Origin: Paraburkholderia ginsengisoli NBRC 100965
GTDB taxonomy: Bacteria; Pseudomonadota; Gammaproteobacteria; Burkholderiales; Burkholderiaceae
Assembly (NCBI RefSeq): GCF_000739735.1
Contig: NZ_BBJF01000003.1
Coordinates: 248,001 to 312,000, forward strand
DNA: 64,000 nt
Reading direction: 5' to 3'
Shown: in pieces, positions 36,664 to 46,535 of the stretch
Position numbering within the stretch: position 1 is the first letter of the stretch
Layout: every line of letters starts with the position of its first letter
Program-made: the position numbers and the translations under genes
Notes under the pieces: generated by a model
The model's database searches: none
What the model was told of the DNA's origin: nothing
The model's input: the letters and a program-made list of their open reading frames with translations, nothing else

Positions 36664-38208
36664 ATGAGCGAAAATAAACCCGACAACGCCGGTACGCCCG
36701 GCAGCCCACCGTCGCCTTCGGCGTCGCCCACGCCGACGCCGTCAGGCGCCACTCCTGGCGCAACGACTGGCGCCATGCCGCCAAACCCGGCGGCTTCGTT
36801 ACCTCCCTCGCATGAAGACGCGATCCAGTCGCCGATCAAGGACGTCGTGACGCCCGCTGCCGAAGAGGCGGCCGCGCGCTCGTCGACCGACGATCCCGAC
36901 AGCGCGTCGACTGTGACGCCCACCGACCCGCAAACGGCCCGGCGGCGCGACGCGGCCGAGGCGCGCAGTGCGGCTGCGGCGTCCACCGCGAAGCAGGAGG
37001 CCGAGGTGCATGAGCGCGAGGCCCGGCGTGCGGGTGCGCCCGCCGCGCATCCGGAGATCATGAAAGGCACGCAGAGCGCTCAGGGCGCGCGCGGCACGGC
37101 AAGTGCCACGAACACGATGGGCACAAAGAGCGCGCCCGCCGCGCCCACTTTCGCGAGCAGCGAGCCGCTTGCCGGCGAGCTCACCACCGCGACCGACGAC
37201 ACCGTCTCCGCCGAAGACGCCGAAGCTTCGGCCTCGCGTCCGGCCGGCGCGCCGCCGCCCGGCTTCGGCGCGGCGCCCGATTTCACGGCGAGCAATCCGC
37301 CGCCGCCCAACGCGTTGCCGCCGTCACCGCCGCGCTACCTGAAGCACAACGATTCGGCATGGACCGTGTTCGGCCGCATCATCGCGGCGCGCGCGCGGCA
37401 ACTGTTCGATCGCGCCGGTCAGCGGATCACGCAGCGCACGCTGCGCATCGGCGTGTCGGCGCGCATCTTCCATCCGGAGCCGGGCGCGAAGGGGCTGCGC
37501 GGCAAGACCTTGCAGTACCTGGAGGAATCGATCGCGCATTGGGTGATGTCGCGCGACGTGCTGGTGTTCATGATTCCGACGGTCGGTCATCAGGGCATGC
37601 TGCACCCGAGCAATATCCGTTTGCGCGACTATGCGAAGCATCTCGACGGGCTGCTGCTGCAAGGCGGCGCCGACGTTTCTCCGCAGACCTACGCGGAGGA
37701 GGCAACCAGCCACGAGTGGCCCGGCGACCGCGTGCGCGACATGTACGAACTGGAGCTGCTGCACGAATTCGTCGAGTCGGGCAAGCCGGTGCTGGGCGTG
37801 TGCCGTGGCTGTCAGTTGATCAACGTGGCGTTCGGCGGGACCTTGTATCAGGACATCGCGACCGATGTGCCGACCGCGGGCGCGCACGTCAACGAGAACT
37901 ACGACCAGCATCGGCACGGGATTCACTTTCCGGACGGTTCGACGCTGGTCAACATGTTCCCCGGCCAGCGCGATGCGATCGTCAACTCGATTCACCATCA
38001 GGCGGTGAAGACGCTCGGCCGCGATCTGAACATCGAGGCCGTATCGGCGACGGACGGCATCATCGAGGCCGTGCGTTATCGGCGTGCGCCGTTCGTGATG
38101 GGGGTGCAGTGGCATCCGGAATTTCATCGCGCGGGCGGGCCGGAGTTGCTCGATTGCACGCCGTTGCTCGATACGTTCCTGCGGGTGGCGCGCGAAACGC
38201 GGTTTTGA
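36664..38208 (+). CDS. class I glutamine amidotransferase-like hydrolase (PuuD family) with long disordered N-terminus
   Basis: A 514-residue protein. Residues about 265-510 form a gamma-glutamyl-GABA hydrolase type GATase domain: LLLQGGADVSPQTY near 335, nucleophile Cys in GVCRGCQLINVAFGG near 380 and His-Glu in VQWHPEF near 482. The first roughly 220 residues are a low-complexity Pro/Ala/Ser/Thr region, more than double the normal length of the family (about 250). PuuD relatives cleave gamma-glutamyl-GABA in putrescine breakdown. ATG 36664 chosen; the in-frame GTG 36640 would sit only about 16 bases after the predicted transcript start. Confidence 0.85.
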   Translation: MSENKPDNAGTPGSPPSPSASPTPTPSGATPGATTGAMPPNPAASLPPSHEDAIQSPIKDVVTPAAEEAAARSSTDDPDSASTVTPTDPQTARRRDAAEARSAAAASTAKQEAEVHEREARRAGAPAAHPEIMKGTQSAQGARGTASATNTMGTKSAPAAPTFASSEPLAGELTTATDDTVSAEDAEASASRPAGAPPPGFGAAPDFTASNPPPPNALPPSPPRYLKHNDSAWTVFGRIIAARARQLFDRAGQRITQRTLRIGVSARIFHPEPGAKGLRGKTLQYLEESIAHWVMSRDVLVFMIPTVGHQGMLHPSNIRLRDYAKHLDGLLLQGGADVSPQTYAEEATSHEWPGDRVRDMYELELLHEFVESGKPVLGVCRGCQLINVAFGGTLYQDIATDVPTAGAHVNENYDQHRHGIHFPDGSTLVNMFPGQRDAIVNSIHHQAVKTLGRDLNIEAVSATDGIIEAVRYRRAPFVMGVQWHPEFHRAGGPELLDCTPLLDTFLRVARETRF

Positions 38209-38785
38209 GGCGGTGGGTGTGCGGGCTCGCGTCTTGAGGGTGGCGCGCGGGCCTCGATGGACGTTTTGGCTGGAAGTTGGATTGGCTTGATCGGTTTGAC
38301 TGGTTTGACGCACCGTCGTATGAAGCGGCGGTGCGTTTCGCTTCGCGTGCGCTGTTCCTTCTCTCTTCTCTTCGCCTGTTTCCTTTCGCATGTATCGCCG
38401 GTTGCGTTGCGTGGCCCTACGTGATTCTTTGTGGCAACTCCGTGATCGAATTTGCCAGATCCTCTTTATCAAGATAATCAGGAATCCGATCGTAATTTTT
38501 TCTTGTGATCGGCCATGCGACTATCTCGAAATTGCGCACCGACTTGCCACTCGATTCGTACAAATCCTGCGCAAGTTAGGAAGCTTCCGTGCGAGGTGGA
38601 TTGATACGTTTTTCTCCTATCCGGAAACGTTTATTTCCCGATTGCGCGCTTCACTTGTCCAGTTTCATTCGTTGTCGATTTATCTCAATTTGAAGCTGCG
38701 TCAGCGCGCATTTGAGTGCTTCGCTTCGCAGCGAATCCGCGCGATAATCAGCGGCTGTTTCTGGATTTGGATGGAGCGAGCAGGT
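38209..38785. other. gene-free stretch between the PuuD-like and DUF2968 genes
   Basis: About 580 bases with lower GC than the flanks (notably 38440-38720). It holds a terminator at 38308-38338 and probably the promoter of the DUF2968 gene, but no single box is convincing. The plus-strand frame of the DUF2968 gene happens to stay open far upstream; it lacks coding bias there. Confidence 0.4.
38308..38338 (+). terminator. probable terminator after the PuuD-like gene
   Basis: Stem ACGCACCGTCG (38308-38318) with CGGCGGTGCGT (38326-38336), one G-U pair, then TTT. The T-run is short, so confidence is moderate. Confidence 0.5.
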
Positions 38786-39553
38786 ATGAAGTATCCCTTA
38801 ATAATGCGGCGTGCCATGCTGCTCGCAGCCTCCTGCGTGCTGTTGCCGCATGCCGTCTCTGCGCTTGCGGCGCAGAGCGCAGAGGCGGCGCTGATTGCCG
38901 GCATGCGGCCCGCGATGAGCACGCTGACGCCGCAGCCCGATGCCGGCGCGACGACGGCGACGCCGTCCGCGGCGGATGCGTCGAACCCGGGTGAGTCGGC
39001 CAGCGACGCGCAAGGCAATGTCGCCGACTTGATGCAGATGATTCACGACGCCAGGCTGAGCGAGCTGCGGACCACGTATAACGGCAGTTACGGCGCGAGT
39101 CTGTTTTTCTATCCGCAAGAGGTCACGTACTACATCGCGTTATTTCAAGACAAACATTTCTGGCGCGTGATCAAGACCGAGAACGCGGATCGCGCGGAGG
39201 CGGTCTACGCGGGTTTCGCGCAGCAGACGGCGCAGCTCGCGGAGGTGGAGATTCGCCGTTTGCAATTGCAGGCGCAGAAGGCGTACATCGAAGACATTAT
39301 CGCGACCTCGCAGGATCGCGCGAAACGCTTGCAGGCCGACCTCGACGTCGCGCGGACGCAGCAGGCCAAGGTCAACGATTACCAGCGGCAAACGGAGGGC
39401 GAGGCGGTCACGCTGCACGCGGAGAAGGAGCGGGCGCAAGCGCAACTGCGTCAGGTGCAGAACGAAGTCATGCAGTTGCAGCGGCAGACCGAATTCGGCT
39501 TGCCCATGCAGGGCGGACTGCCGATGCAAAGCGGGTCGACGAACCGGAAATGA
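38786..39553 (+). CDS. DUF2968 family secreted/periplasmic coiled-coil protein
   Basis: A 255-residue protein. A signal peptide (RRAMLLAASCVLLPHAVSALAA) is followed by an Ala/Thr/Pro linker, the conserved LSELRTTYNGSYGASLFFYP block (about residues 90-110) and a long heptad-rich coiled coil (about 135-235, rich in Gln, Arg, Ala) ending in QTEFGLPMQ. This is the DUF2968 pattern found mostly in Burkholderiales; function unknown. ATG 38786 (spaced after CAGGT) is preferred over in-frame ATG 38771. Confidence 0.85.
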   Translation: MKYPLIMRRAMLLAASCVLLPHAVSALAAQSAEAALIAGMRPAMSTLTPQPDAGATTATPSAADASNPGESASDAQGNVADLMQMIHDARLSELRTTYNGSYGASLFFYPQEVTYYIALFQDKHFWRVIKTENADRAEAVYAGFAQQTAQLAEVEIRRLQLQAQKAYIEDIIATSQDRAKRLQADLDVARTQQAKVNDYQRQTEGEAVTLHAEKERAQAQLRQVQNEVMQLQRQTEFGLPMQGGLPMQSGSTNRK

Positions 39554-39568
39554 TGGCGTCGTGATGAG

Positions 39569-39602
39569 AAAGCCCGGCTGTGTTCACAGCCGGGCTTTTT
39601 TT
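39569..39602 (+). terminator. rho-independent terminator after the DUF2968 gene
   Basis: A 13-bp stem with arms AAGCCCGGCTGTG and CACAGCCGGGCTT and a TT loop, then a run of six to seven T. Confidence 0.9.
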
Positions 39603-39649
39603 GTGCCGCGATTTTTGGTTAGCGCCGGGTCGACGCTTTACTTTGCGGT

Positions 39650-40750
39650 TTACTTCGCGAACTGGTCCGGGACTTCGGTCACGCGACGCTGCGACATGTG
39701 GTTCATCCATTCCGTCCCGTTGCCGGCGGGCGCATGGTTTGACGAAGCAGGGCGGGACGGCGGCGCGATATCGCGCAGATGCGTTGCCGCGAACATCGTC
39801 ACATCCGCGTATTCGTCGGTGCCGAGTTGCGACGGCGCGAGTGGGGAATAACGCCCCGCAGTGGACGGCTTAGGCGACGTGCGTTGTGCGGCCGGTGGGA
39901 CCGCGCTGCGCGGCATCTCGTTGGCCATTGCCGCAACGTACGACAGCGGATGGCCCGGCGTGCTGCGCGCAACGTGGCGGCGGTTCTTTTCGTGTGCGCT
40001 GTCGTTCGTGTCGCGAAGCGCGTGGCGACGGTGCGCGACAGTATCGTTGCCCGAGACACGCGAGGCGGCCGTTGCTTTGGTCGATGTCGACGAGCGCGCA
40101 TAGCCAGCCGCCGAGATTGATGGACTCTCCTCGCGCGCCGATGCGGTGCTTCGCGTCCGCGTTTTCACGTCGCCGGCAACCGGTCCGCGCGCACCGACGA
40201 CGTCGCGCGCAAGACGTTGCGCCTCCGGTTCATTGCGATTAGCCGTGACGGTGTCCGCGGAAGTCACGGTGTCGTGCGTCTGGCGATGCATCAGATGACC
40301 GAACGCGATCCACGCGAGCATCGCCGCGCCGCTAAGTGCGCAAGCGCCGCCCGCGAGCGCGCCCCAATGTGGCCGCGGGCCGCGCGACATGGACACGAAC
40401 ACCGGCCCTTCGATCACCGGCGCGGCCGCAGCTTCGACTAACACCTGCGGCGCTGCTTCAACCGGCGGACGAAAGACCGTTGCACGCTTGTCCGTTGCAG
40501 CCGCAGCCACCGCGGCAGCAGCGCGCCGTGCGTTTAACGGCACCCATTTGCAGAACGAAAGGATGGCCTTGTCGCTCATGCAGAAGGTACGCAGCACCGC
40601 TGCATAGAGCGCTTTGATTTCCGTGCGCCAGCTATGGCCAGGCGCAAGCAGCGCCCAGTCGCGGCCGAAAGGCGCCGGCAGACGGTCGAGCGGACGCAGG
40701 CGCGGCATCGCGATTGCGCCTTCGACTGGGGTGAGCAAAATGGTGGACAT
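39650..40750 (-). CDS. hypothetical single-pass membrane protein
   Basis: A 366-residue protein I do not recognise. Residues about 1-75 could be a small globular part (RPLDRLPAPFGRDW, then FCMSDKAILSFCKWVPLN), followed by an Ala-rich linker and one membrane helix (GALAGGACALSGAAMLAWIAFG, about 130-152). The remaining 210 residues are polar, low complexity and Ser/Thr/Arg-rich, likely disordered and outside the membrane. Codon bias fits a real gene. No nearby gene gives a functional hint. Confidence 0.6.
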   Translation of the reverse strand: MSTILLTPVEGAIAMPRLRPLDRLPAPFGRDWALLAPGHSWRTEIKALYAAVLRTFCMSDKAILSFCKWVPLNARRAAAAVAAAATDKRATVFRPPVEAAPQVLVEAAAAPVIEGPVFVSMSRGPRPHWGALAGGACALSGAAMLAWIAFGHLMHRQTHDTVTSADTVTANRNEPEAQRLARDVVGARGPVAGDVKTRTRSTASAREESPSISAAGYARSSTSTKATAASRVSGNDTVAHRRHALRDTNDSAHEKNRRHVARSTPGHPLSYVAAMANEMPRSAVPPAAQRTSPKPSTAGRYSPLAPSQLGTDEYADVTMFAATHLRDIAPPSRPASSNHAPAGNGTEWMNHMSQRRVTEVPDQFAK

Positions 40751-41053
40751 CGGTCTCTTCCAGCGCCTCGTAGTGGGGCCGCGGTTGCGGCTGCGGGGGT
40801 CCGTGGGGACTCAGGCTCGGGGCGATGCGGACGGAACGCGTTGCGTGCGCGCAGTACGTTGCGCACGCCGCCCAGGAAGCGCGCTCATATTGAAAACAGA
40901 ACGGGTGTGGGCGCGCTAGACGGTGAAGCCATTAACTACACGCGATGATGGAAGGGAATAACCGTGCGCGGAATCGGATATATCTGAAAAGGGGAACGCA
41001 TCATCGCGGCGTCGACCGATACAAGGACACCGAACGATCCCGCGCGCGAGCCC
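40751..41053. other. intergenic stretch
   Basis: About 300 bases upstream of the hypothetical membrane protein gene and downstream of the GNAT gene. It probably holds the minus-strand promoter of the former. I see no terminator, RNA or repeat. Confidence 0.3.
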
Positions 41054-41578
41054 TTAGCGCTTTAACCGGTAGACGTAGCGCAACGCGGTGATGTCGACAC
41101 CACCCATGTGATCCGGCTCCGCGCCGACGAACTGCCAGCCTTGCCGTTCGTAGAAGCCGATCGCCGGCGCGTTGCCTTCGAGCACGTACAGATAGAGCTG
41201 CGTCTCGCCTTGCGCGCGAGCCCAGTCCTCGGCGGCGCGCATCAGCAGCTTGCCGACGCCGATGCCCTGATAGCCGGGCAGCGCATGCAGATTGTCGAGC
41301 AGCACGCCCCACGCGGACCCCGGCTGCCGTTCGACGCACACGAAGCCGACCGGCTCGCCGGCCTGCTCGGCGATCAGCACCATGCGGCGTTCGCCGCCCG
41401 GCGCAGCGAGCCGCGCCTTCCAATAGGCGGCGCGCTCGCGCGTGACTTCGCCGTCGAGGAACGCGTCGGGAAGCAGGCCGCGATACGTGGCCTGCCAACT
41501 GGCGCTGTGAATCGAAGCGATCAGCGCGGCGTCGTCGACGGTCGCGGGACGCAACGAAAGAACGGGGGTGGTTTGCAT
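41054..41578 (-). CDS. GNAT family N-acetyltransferase
   Basis: A 174-residue acetyltransferase with the RimI-like fold: motif C/D SIHSASWQATYRGLLPD near residue 28, acetyl-CoA loop YQGIGVGKLLMRAAEDWA (Q-x-x-G-x-G, about 105) and NAPAIGFYERQGWQFVG near 143. The start is placed at ATG 41578, as the additional upstream in-frame residues are not part of the fold. Substrate unknown. Confidence 0.88.
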   Translation of the reverse strand: MQTTPVLSLRPATVDDAALIASIHSASWQATYRGLLPDAFLDGEVTRERAAYWKARLAAPGGERRMVLIAEQAGEPVGFVCVERQPGSAWGVLLDNLHALPGYQGIGVGKLLMRAAEDWARAQGETQLYLYVLEGNAPAIGFYERQGWQFVGAEPDHMGGVDITALRYVYRLKR

Positions 41579-41886
41579 CGGGTAATGATGAACGGAAGTG
41601 CCGGGGCCGCACAGTCTACCGCGATGCATGATGGCTACCGCCGTAAGCAAACTGTATGAATTTCACTACAGCGCGATCAACGGTAACATGGGCTGGCGCG
41701 GCCTCCGCGCGAGACACAACGTTTACCCTGATTTCGCGTAAATGCGTCCGGCATGACAATGCCGCGCCCCCGGCGCGTCCTTTCCTTACCGTTCGCCTGC
41801 GGTCTCCGCTTGCCTGTGTAGCGGATCGTATCAACTGCCCGCCGTCATCGCATCGCATCGCGGCGACGGGCCTATCAGAGAATGTC
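41579..41886. other. divergent intergenic region between GNAT and MFS genes
   Basis: About 310 bases between the starts of two divergent genes, so it should hold both promoters. No consensus box or known RNA element stands out. Confidence 0.3.
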
Positions 41887-43188
41887 ATGTCCACAGCATC
41901 CCCCGCCATTTCCGTTCAGGAAGAATCCAAGGTCAAGACAGTGTTCCGCGTCGTCAGCGGCAACTTTCTTGAAATGTACGACTTCATGGTCTACGGCTAT
42001 TACGCTTCGGCGATCGCCAAGACCTACTTCCCCAGCGGCAACGAGTTCGCGTCGCTGATGTTGTCGCTGTCGGTGTTCGGCGCCGGCTTCCTGATGCGGC
42101 CGATCGGCGCCATCGTGCTCGGCGCCTACATCGACCATCACGGCCGCCGCAAAGGCCTGATCCTCACACTCGGCCTGATGGCGCTCGGCACGCTCACCGT
42201 CGCGGCGATACCGGGCTACGCGACCATCGGCATTGTCGCGCCGGTGCTCGTTCTGTTCGGCCGGCTATTGCAGGGCTTCTCCGCCGGTGTCGAGCTGGGC
42301 GGTGTGTCGGTGTATCTGTCGGAGATCGCCACCAAGGGCAACAAGGGCTTCTATTGCTCGTGGCAGTCGGGCAGCCAGCAGGTCGCCGTGGTGTTCGCCG
42401 CGCTGATCGGCGTGCTGCTGAACAAGCTGCTGCCCGCCGACCAGATGACCGCCTGGGGCTGGCGCGTGCCGTTCCTGATCGGCTGCCTGATCGTGCCGTT
42501 CCTGTTCATCATTCGCCGTTCGCTGAAGGAGACCGAGGAGTTCAAGGCGCGCAAGCATCGTCCGAGCATGGGCGAGATCATGAAGTCGATGGCCACCAAC
42601 TGGGCCGTCGTGCTGGGCGGCATGGGCATGGTCGTCATGACCACCGTGTCGTTCTACATGATCACCGCGTACACGCCGACCTTCGGCAAGGAAGTGCTGA
42701 AGCTCTCCGCGATCGATACGCTCGTCGTGACCGTCTGCGTGGGTCTGTCGAATCTGGTCTGGCTGCCGCTCGCGGGCGCGTTGTCGGATCGCATCGGCCG
42801 TCGTCCGGTGTTGATCGCGTTCACGATCCTCACCATCGTCACCGCGTATCCGGCGTTGCAGTGGCTGGTCGCCGAGCCGTCGTTCGCGCGTCTGCTGGCG
42901 GTGCAGTTGTGGCTGTCGTTCCTGTACGGCAGCTATAACGGCGCGATGGTGGTGGCGCTGACCGAAGTGATGCCGGTCGAAGTGCGTACCGCCGGCTTCT
43001 CGCTTGCGTACAGCCTCGCGACGACGGTCGGCGGCTTCACGCCGGCGATTGCGACGCTGCTGATTCACGTCACCGGCAACAAGGCGGCGCCGGGGCTGTT
43101 CCTCGGCGTGGCGGCGATTTGCGGGTTGATCGCGACGCTGTTCCTGTATCGGACGCCGGAGGCGCGCAATCAGTATCGGGCGGCTTGA
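41887..43188 (+). CDS. MFS metabolite:proton symporter (citrate/tricarballylate type)
   Basis: A 433-residue transporter of the metabolite:H+ symporter family. [18 protein letters not shown] in the first helix and [14 protein letters not shown] (the loop 2-3 motif, about residue 80) match CitA-like citrate carriers; the cytosolic loop [15 protein letters not shown] near residue 215 is also typical. The substrate is probably a di- or tricarboxylate (inference). It ends at a strong terminator. Confidence 0.87.
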   Translation: MSTASPAISVQEESKVKTVFRVVSGNFLEMYDFMVYGYYASAIAKTYFPSGNEFASLMLSLSVFGAGFLMRPIGAIVLGAYIDHHGRRKGLILTLGLMALGTLTVAAIPGYATIGIVAPVLVLFGRLLQGFSAGVELGGVSVYLSEIATKGNKGFYCSWQSGSQQVAVVFAALIGVLLNKLLPADQMTAWGWRVPFLIGCLIVPFLFIIRRSLKETEEFKARKHRPSMGEIMKSMATNWAVVLGGMGMVVMTTVSFYMITAYTPTFGKEVLKLSAIDTLVVTVCVGLSNLVWLPLAGALSDRIGRRPVLIAFTILTIVTAYPALQWLVAEPSFARLLAVQLWLSFLYGSYNGAMVVALTEVMPVEVRTAGFSLAYSLATTVGGFTPAIATLLIHVTGNKAAPGLFLGVAAICGLIATLFLYRTPEARNQYRAA

Positions 43189-43223
43189 ATTTCTCCACGG
43201 CACTGCCGTGGTTGTTGATTAAG

Positions 43224-43259
43224 AAAAACCCCGCGTTCTCACGAACGCGGGGTTTTTTG
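43224..43259. terminator. bidirectional rho-independent terminator
   Basis: A 13-bp stem with arms AAACCCCGCGTTC and GAACGCGGGGTTT with a TCAC loop, six T downstream and AAAAA upstream. It serves the MFS gene and the convergent TPR gene. Confidence 0.92.
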
Positions 43260-43278
43260 TCAGGTGTGGCGCGCGCGA

Positions 43279-45126
43279 CTAGCCTTTGCGCAACTCACTC
43301 GCCACGGCGTCGACCACCTCACCCCAAGCCCCCGGCCGTGGCTGACGCACGAGCGTCGCCCCCGGATACCACGGGCTACGCGTGTCGCCGTCGAACCAGC
43401 GCCAGTCCGCCGCGAACGGCAGCATCAGCCAGAGCGGCTTGCGCAGCGCGCCGGCCAGGTGAGCAATGGACGTGTCGATCGACACCACCGCGTCGAGCCG
43501 CTCGATGATCGCCGCGGTGTCCGCGAAGTCGCCGATGCGCGCGTCGAACCGATGAATCGACGCCGCGCGCGGATGCGCGTCGAGCGCCGCGCGTTCGTCG
43601 GCACTCAGGTCGGGCTGCAAGACGATCCAGTCGATGCCGTCGAGCGCGAACAGCGGTTCGAGCGCGGCGAGCGGCATCGAACGCGTTTCGTTCTGCTGGA
43701 TGCGTCCCGACCACGCAATGCCGATCTTGCGTTTCGCGTGCCCGCCAAGCGAGCCGCGCCATTTGCGGCCATAGGCGGGTGGCACGTCGAGATAGGGCGT
43801 GCGGCCCGGGATGGTGTCGTAGCTCGTGCCGAGCGCGAGCGGCAGGCTCAACAGCGGGCATTGCAGATCGGCGGCTGGGCGCGGCGCGCCCTGGGCGATC
43901 AGCGTCACGCGCCACGCCTGCGCAGCAGGCGCCAGCAAGGGCAAGAGTTGCGGCTGCACTTCGAGCACGACCCGCGCGGCGCGCTGCGCGGCGAGCGGCA
44001 CGAAGCGCACGAATTGCAGCGTATCGCCGAACCCTTGCTCGGCGTGGATCAGCAGCGTGCGTTGTGCGATCGGCTCGCCGTGCCAGCGCGGCAGCGTCTG
44101 CATGACCGGCTGCGCCACGGTCTGCAGACGCCATTCGTATTCGGGCAACCCGCGCGCGAAGTCGCGCAGCGTGAGCCACGCGAGCGCGCGGTTCATGTGC
44201 GCCGACGCGAGGTCGGGGCGCACGCGCAACGCCTGATCGAACGCGCGCACGGCTCGCGCAGGCGCGCCGAGCGCCTGATGCGCGTTGCCGAGACTGAGCC
44301 ACGCGAGCGCGAATTGCGGATCGAGCCCGACCGAGCGCTCAAGATATGGCAGCGCCTGTTCGTGGCGGCCGAGTGCCGCGAGCGCGTTGCCCATGCCGTA
44401 GATCGCGGGTGGCAAGTTCGGCTGGAAGGTCAGCGCGGCTTCGAACGACCTGACTGCCTCGGCGTGGCGGCCGGTGGCGTCGAAGGTATTGGCGAGATTG
44501 AAATGCGCGGCGACGAAGCGCGGCTCGGCGGCGAGCGCGGCCTGGAAGCAGGGGATCGCCTCGTCGGCGCGGTTCAGCGCGTTCAGCGCCATGCCCATGT
44601 TGTTCAAGGCGCCGGCGTGGCCGGGGCGCAGTTCGAGCGCGCGCCGGAACGACGCGATCGCTTCCGTGTGACGCCCGAGCGCGTGCAGCGCGTTGCCGAG
44701 ATTGTTGTGCGACGACGCGTCCTGCGGTTGCAGGCGCAGCGACCTTTCGAACGCGTCGGCGGCGTCTTCGTGACGGCCCTGCGACGCGTACGCGTTGCCG
44801 AGGTTGTAATGCGCCATCGGAAACGACGGTGCGAGCGTCAGCGCATTGCGGAACTGTTCGATGGCGTCGTCGATCTGGCCGAGCGCCTTCAGCGCGTTGC
44901 CGAGATTCAACTGCAGCGCGGCGTCTTCCGGGCGCAGGTTCACCGCGCGCCGCACGAGCGCGGCGGCTTCGGCGTGCTGGCCCTGCTGGTGGCGCAGGAC
45001 GCCCAGCAGGTGCAACGCGTCGACGTGCGTGGGATTGCCGTCGAGCGTCGCGCGATAGCCGCGTTCGGCGTCGTCGAGGCGGCCGTCACGATGCGCCGCG
45101 AAAGCGCGGTCAAATACAGGTTGCAT
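43279..45126 (-). CDS. TPR protein with glycosyltransferase-like C-terminal domain
   Basis: A 615-residue protein. Residues about 5-350 are nine or ten tetratricopeptide repeats with the usual LxxxGxxHxAxxxxxxAL spacing (for example AHYNLGNAYASQGRHEDA and HNNLGNALHALGRHTEA). Residues about 380-610 resemble a GT-B nucleotide-sugar domain of the GT41/GT9 kind: HAEQGFGDTLQFVRFVP near 390, KRKIGIAWSGR near 490 and DAVVSIDTSIAHLAGAL near 560. It may glycosylate proteins or an envelope glycan (inference). ATG 45126 is chosen; an in-frame upstream ATG is possible. Confidence 0.83.
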   Translation of the reverse strand: MQPVFDRAFAAHRDGRLDDAERGYRATLDGNPTHVDALHLLGVLRHQQGQHAEAAALVRRAVNLRPEDAALQLNLGNALKALGQIDDAIEQFRNALTLAPSFPMAHYNLGNAYASQGRHEDAADAFERSLRLQPQDASSHNNLGNALHALGRHTEAIASFRRALELRPGHAGALNNMGMALNALNRADEAIPCFQAALAAEPRFVAAHFNLANTFDATGRHAEAVRSFEAALTFQPNLPPAIYGMGNALAALGRHEQALPYLERSVGLDPQFALAWLSLGNAHQALGAPARAVRAFDQALRVRPDLASAHMNRALAWLTLRDFARGLPEYEWRLQTVAQPVMQTLPRWHGEPIAQRTLLIHAEQGFGDTLQFVRFVPLAAQRAARVVLEVQPQLLPLLAPAAQAWRVTLIAQGAPRPAADLQCPLLSLPLALGTSYDTIPGRTPYLDVPPAYGRKWRGSLGGHAKRKIGIAWSGRIQQNETRSMPLAALEPLFALDGIDWIVLQPDLSADERAALDAHPRAASIHRFDARIGDFADTAAIIERLDAVVSIDTSIAHLAGALRKPLWLMLPFAADWRWFDGDTRSPWYPGATLVRQPRPGAWGEVVDAVASELRKG

Positions 45127-45353
45127 GACGGGGATGGCATTCGGGTGAGGCAGAGGCCGCATTTTCCCACACTCGCCGGAGTCCGCTCCGGTTTGACCGG
45201 GTTGATCGCGGCCTATAACATCAGAAAGGCTGTTCGTCTGTGCTGCAGCGATGCCCGATTCGTTGCGGTCCGCGATGGATTTTTCGCCGGTTTGTGCGCG
45301 GGCATGCTGGAACATGTTGCCAGGCCGGGCGACCCCTATTCTCAGGATGCGTG

Positions 45354-46376
45354 ATGAACAAGAGCGATCATCGTGGCCACGATCACAGCGGCCACGACCA
45401 CCACGATCACGACCACGTCGGTCATGACCAGGGCCACGACGCCCACGCATCCCACGGCCATTCGCACAGCGGCCACCATCACCACCACACCCCCGTCGAA
45501 GGCCACGGCCGCGCGTTCGCCATTGCGGTCGTGCTGAACATCGCGATCGTCGTAGTCCAGGCGATCTACGGCGTGCTCGCGCACTCGACCGCGCTCCTCG
45601 CCGACGCGGGCCACAACCTCTCCGACGTCCTCGGCCTGCTGCTCGCCTGGGGCGCCGCGTGGCTCGCGACCCGCCGTCCGTCGGCGCGCTACACGTTCGG
45701 CTACGGCAGCTCGTCGATCCTCGCTTCGCTCGTCAATGCGGGGCTGCTGCTGTTCGCGTGCGGCGTGATCGTCGCCGAAGCGATCGGGCGGTTGATGAAC
45801 CCCGCGCCGGTGGCCGGGCTCGCGGTGTTCGTCGTCGCGACGGTCGGCGTGGTGGTCAACGGCATTTCCGCTTGGCTCTTCATGCGCGGCCAGAAGGAAG
45901 ACCTCAACATCCGCGGCGCCTTCCTGCATATGGCCGCCGACGCCGGCATCTCGGCGGCGGTCGCGCTGAGCGGCCTCGTGATTATCTACACGCACTGGAT
46001 GTGGCTCGACCCGCTGATGAGCCTGGTGGTGGTCGCGGTCGTGGTGGCGGGCACGTGGGGCCTGTTGCGCGATTCGCTGCGTCTCGCGCTCGACGCCGTG
46101 CCGCCCGGCATCGACATGCAACGCATCTGCGACTACCTGGCCGCGCAGCCCGGCGTGGTCGACGTGCACGACGTGCACGTGTGGGCGCTGTCGACGACCG
46201 GCAACGCGCTCAGCGCGCATCTGGTGATGCCCGCGGGCCATCCCGGCGACGAGTCGCTCGATCGCATCGTCGGCGCATTGCGCGAGCGCTTCTCGATGCA
46301 GCACGCGACGCTGCAAGTCGATCTCGGCACGACCGAGCATCGTTGTGCGCTGGATCACGCGCCGCACGCGCATTGA
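45354..46376 (+). CDS. cation diffusion facilitator (Zn/Co/Cd exporter, CzcD-like)
   Basis: A 340-residue CDF transporter. The first 48 residues are extremely His/Asp-rich (repeats of GHDH and a run of HHHHH), a flexible metal-binding tail. Six helices follow, with HNLSDVLGLLLAW (helix II, metal site HxxxD) near 93 and HMAADAGISAAVALSG (helix V, HxxxD) near 196. The C-terminal cytosolic domain has VHDVHVWALSTTGNALSAHL. It exports Zn2+ or similar metals with proton antiport. A separate transcription unit divergent from the TPR gene. Confidence 0.92.
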   Translation: MNKSDHRGHDHSGHDHHDHDHVGHDQGHDAHASHGHSHSGHHHHHTPVEGHGRAFAIAVVLNIAIVVVQAIYGVLAHSTALLADAGHNLSDVLGLLLAWGAAWLATRRPSARYTFGYGSSSILASLVNAGLLLFACGVIVAEAIGRLMNPAPVAGLAVFVVATVGVVVNGISAWLFMRGQKEDLNIRGAFLHMAADAGISAAVALSGLVIIYTHWMWLDPLMSLVVVAVVVAGTWGLLRDSLRLALDAVPPGIDMQRICDYLAAQPGVVDVHDVHVWALSTTGNALSAHLVMPAGHPGDESLDRIVGALRERFSMQHATLQVDLGTTEHRCALDHAPHAH

Positions 46377-46535
46377 GCGATCGACGAAGCAGGCGGTAAG
46401 GGCCGCGTGAGCGGAGCGACGCGCTCGCAGGAAGGTCGCCGCGATCCCGCGCCCCCAGTCGCGAATGATGCAGCGCACCGCTGAACGCAATATCCGCGGC
46501 GTACACTAGAACGCATTGTTCCCTCGGAGTGCCGC

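Noticed and set aside
38390..38785. Upstream open extension of the DUF2968 frame
   Set aside because: Lower GC, no coding bias, and the signal peptide begins at 38786.
45354..45500. His-rich repetitive DNA as a possible repeat or tandem element
   Set aside because: It is the coding sequence of the metal-binding tail of the CDF protein.
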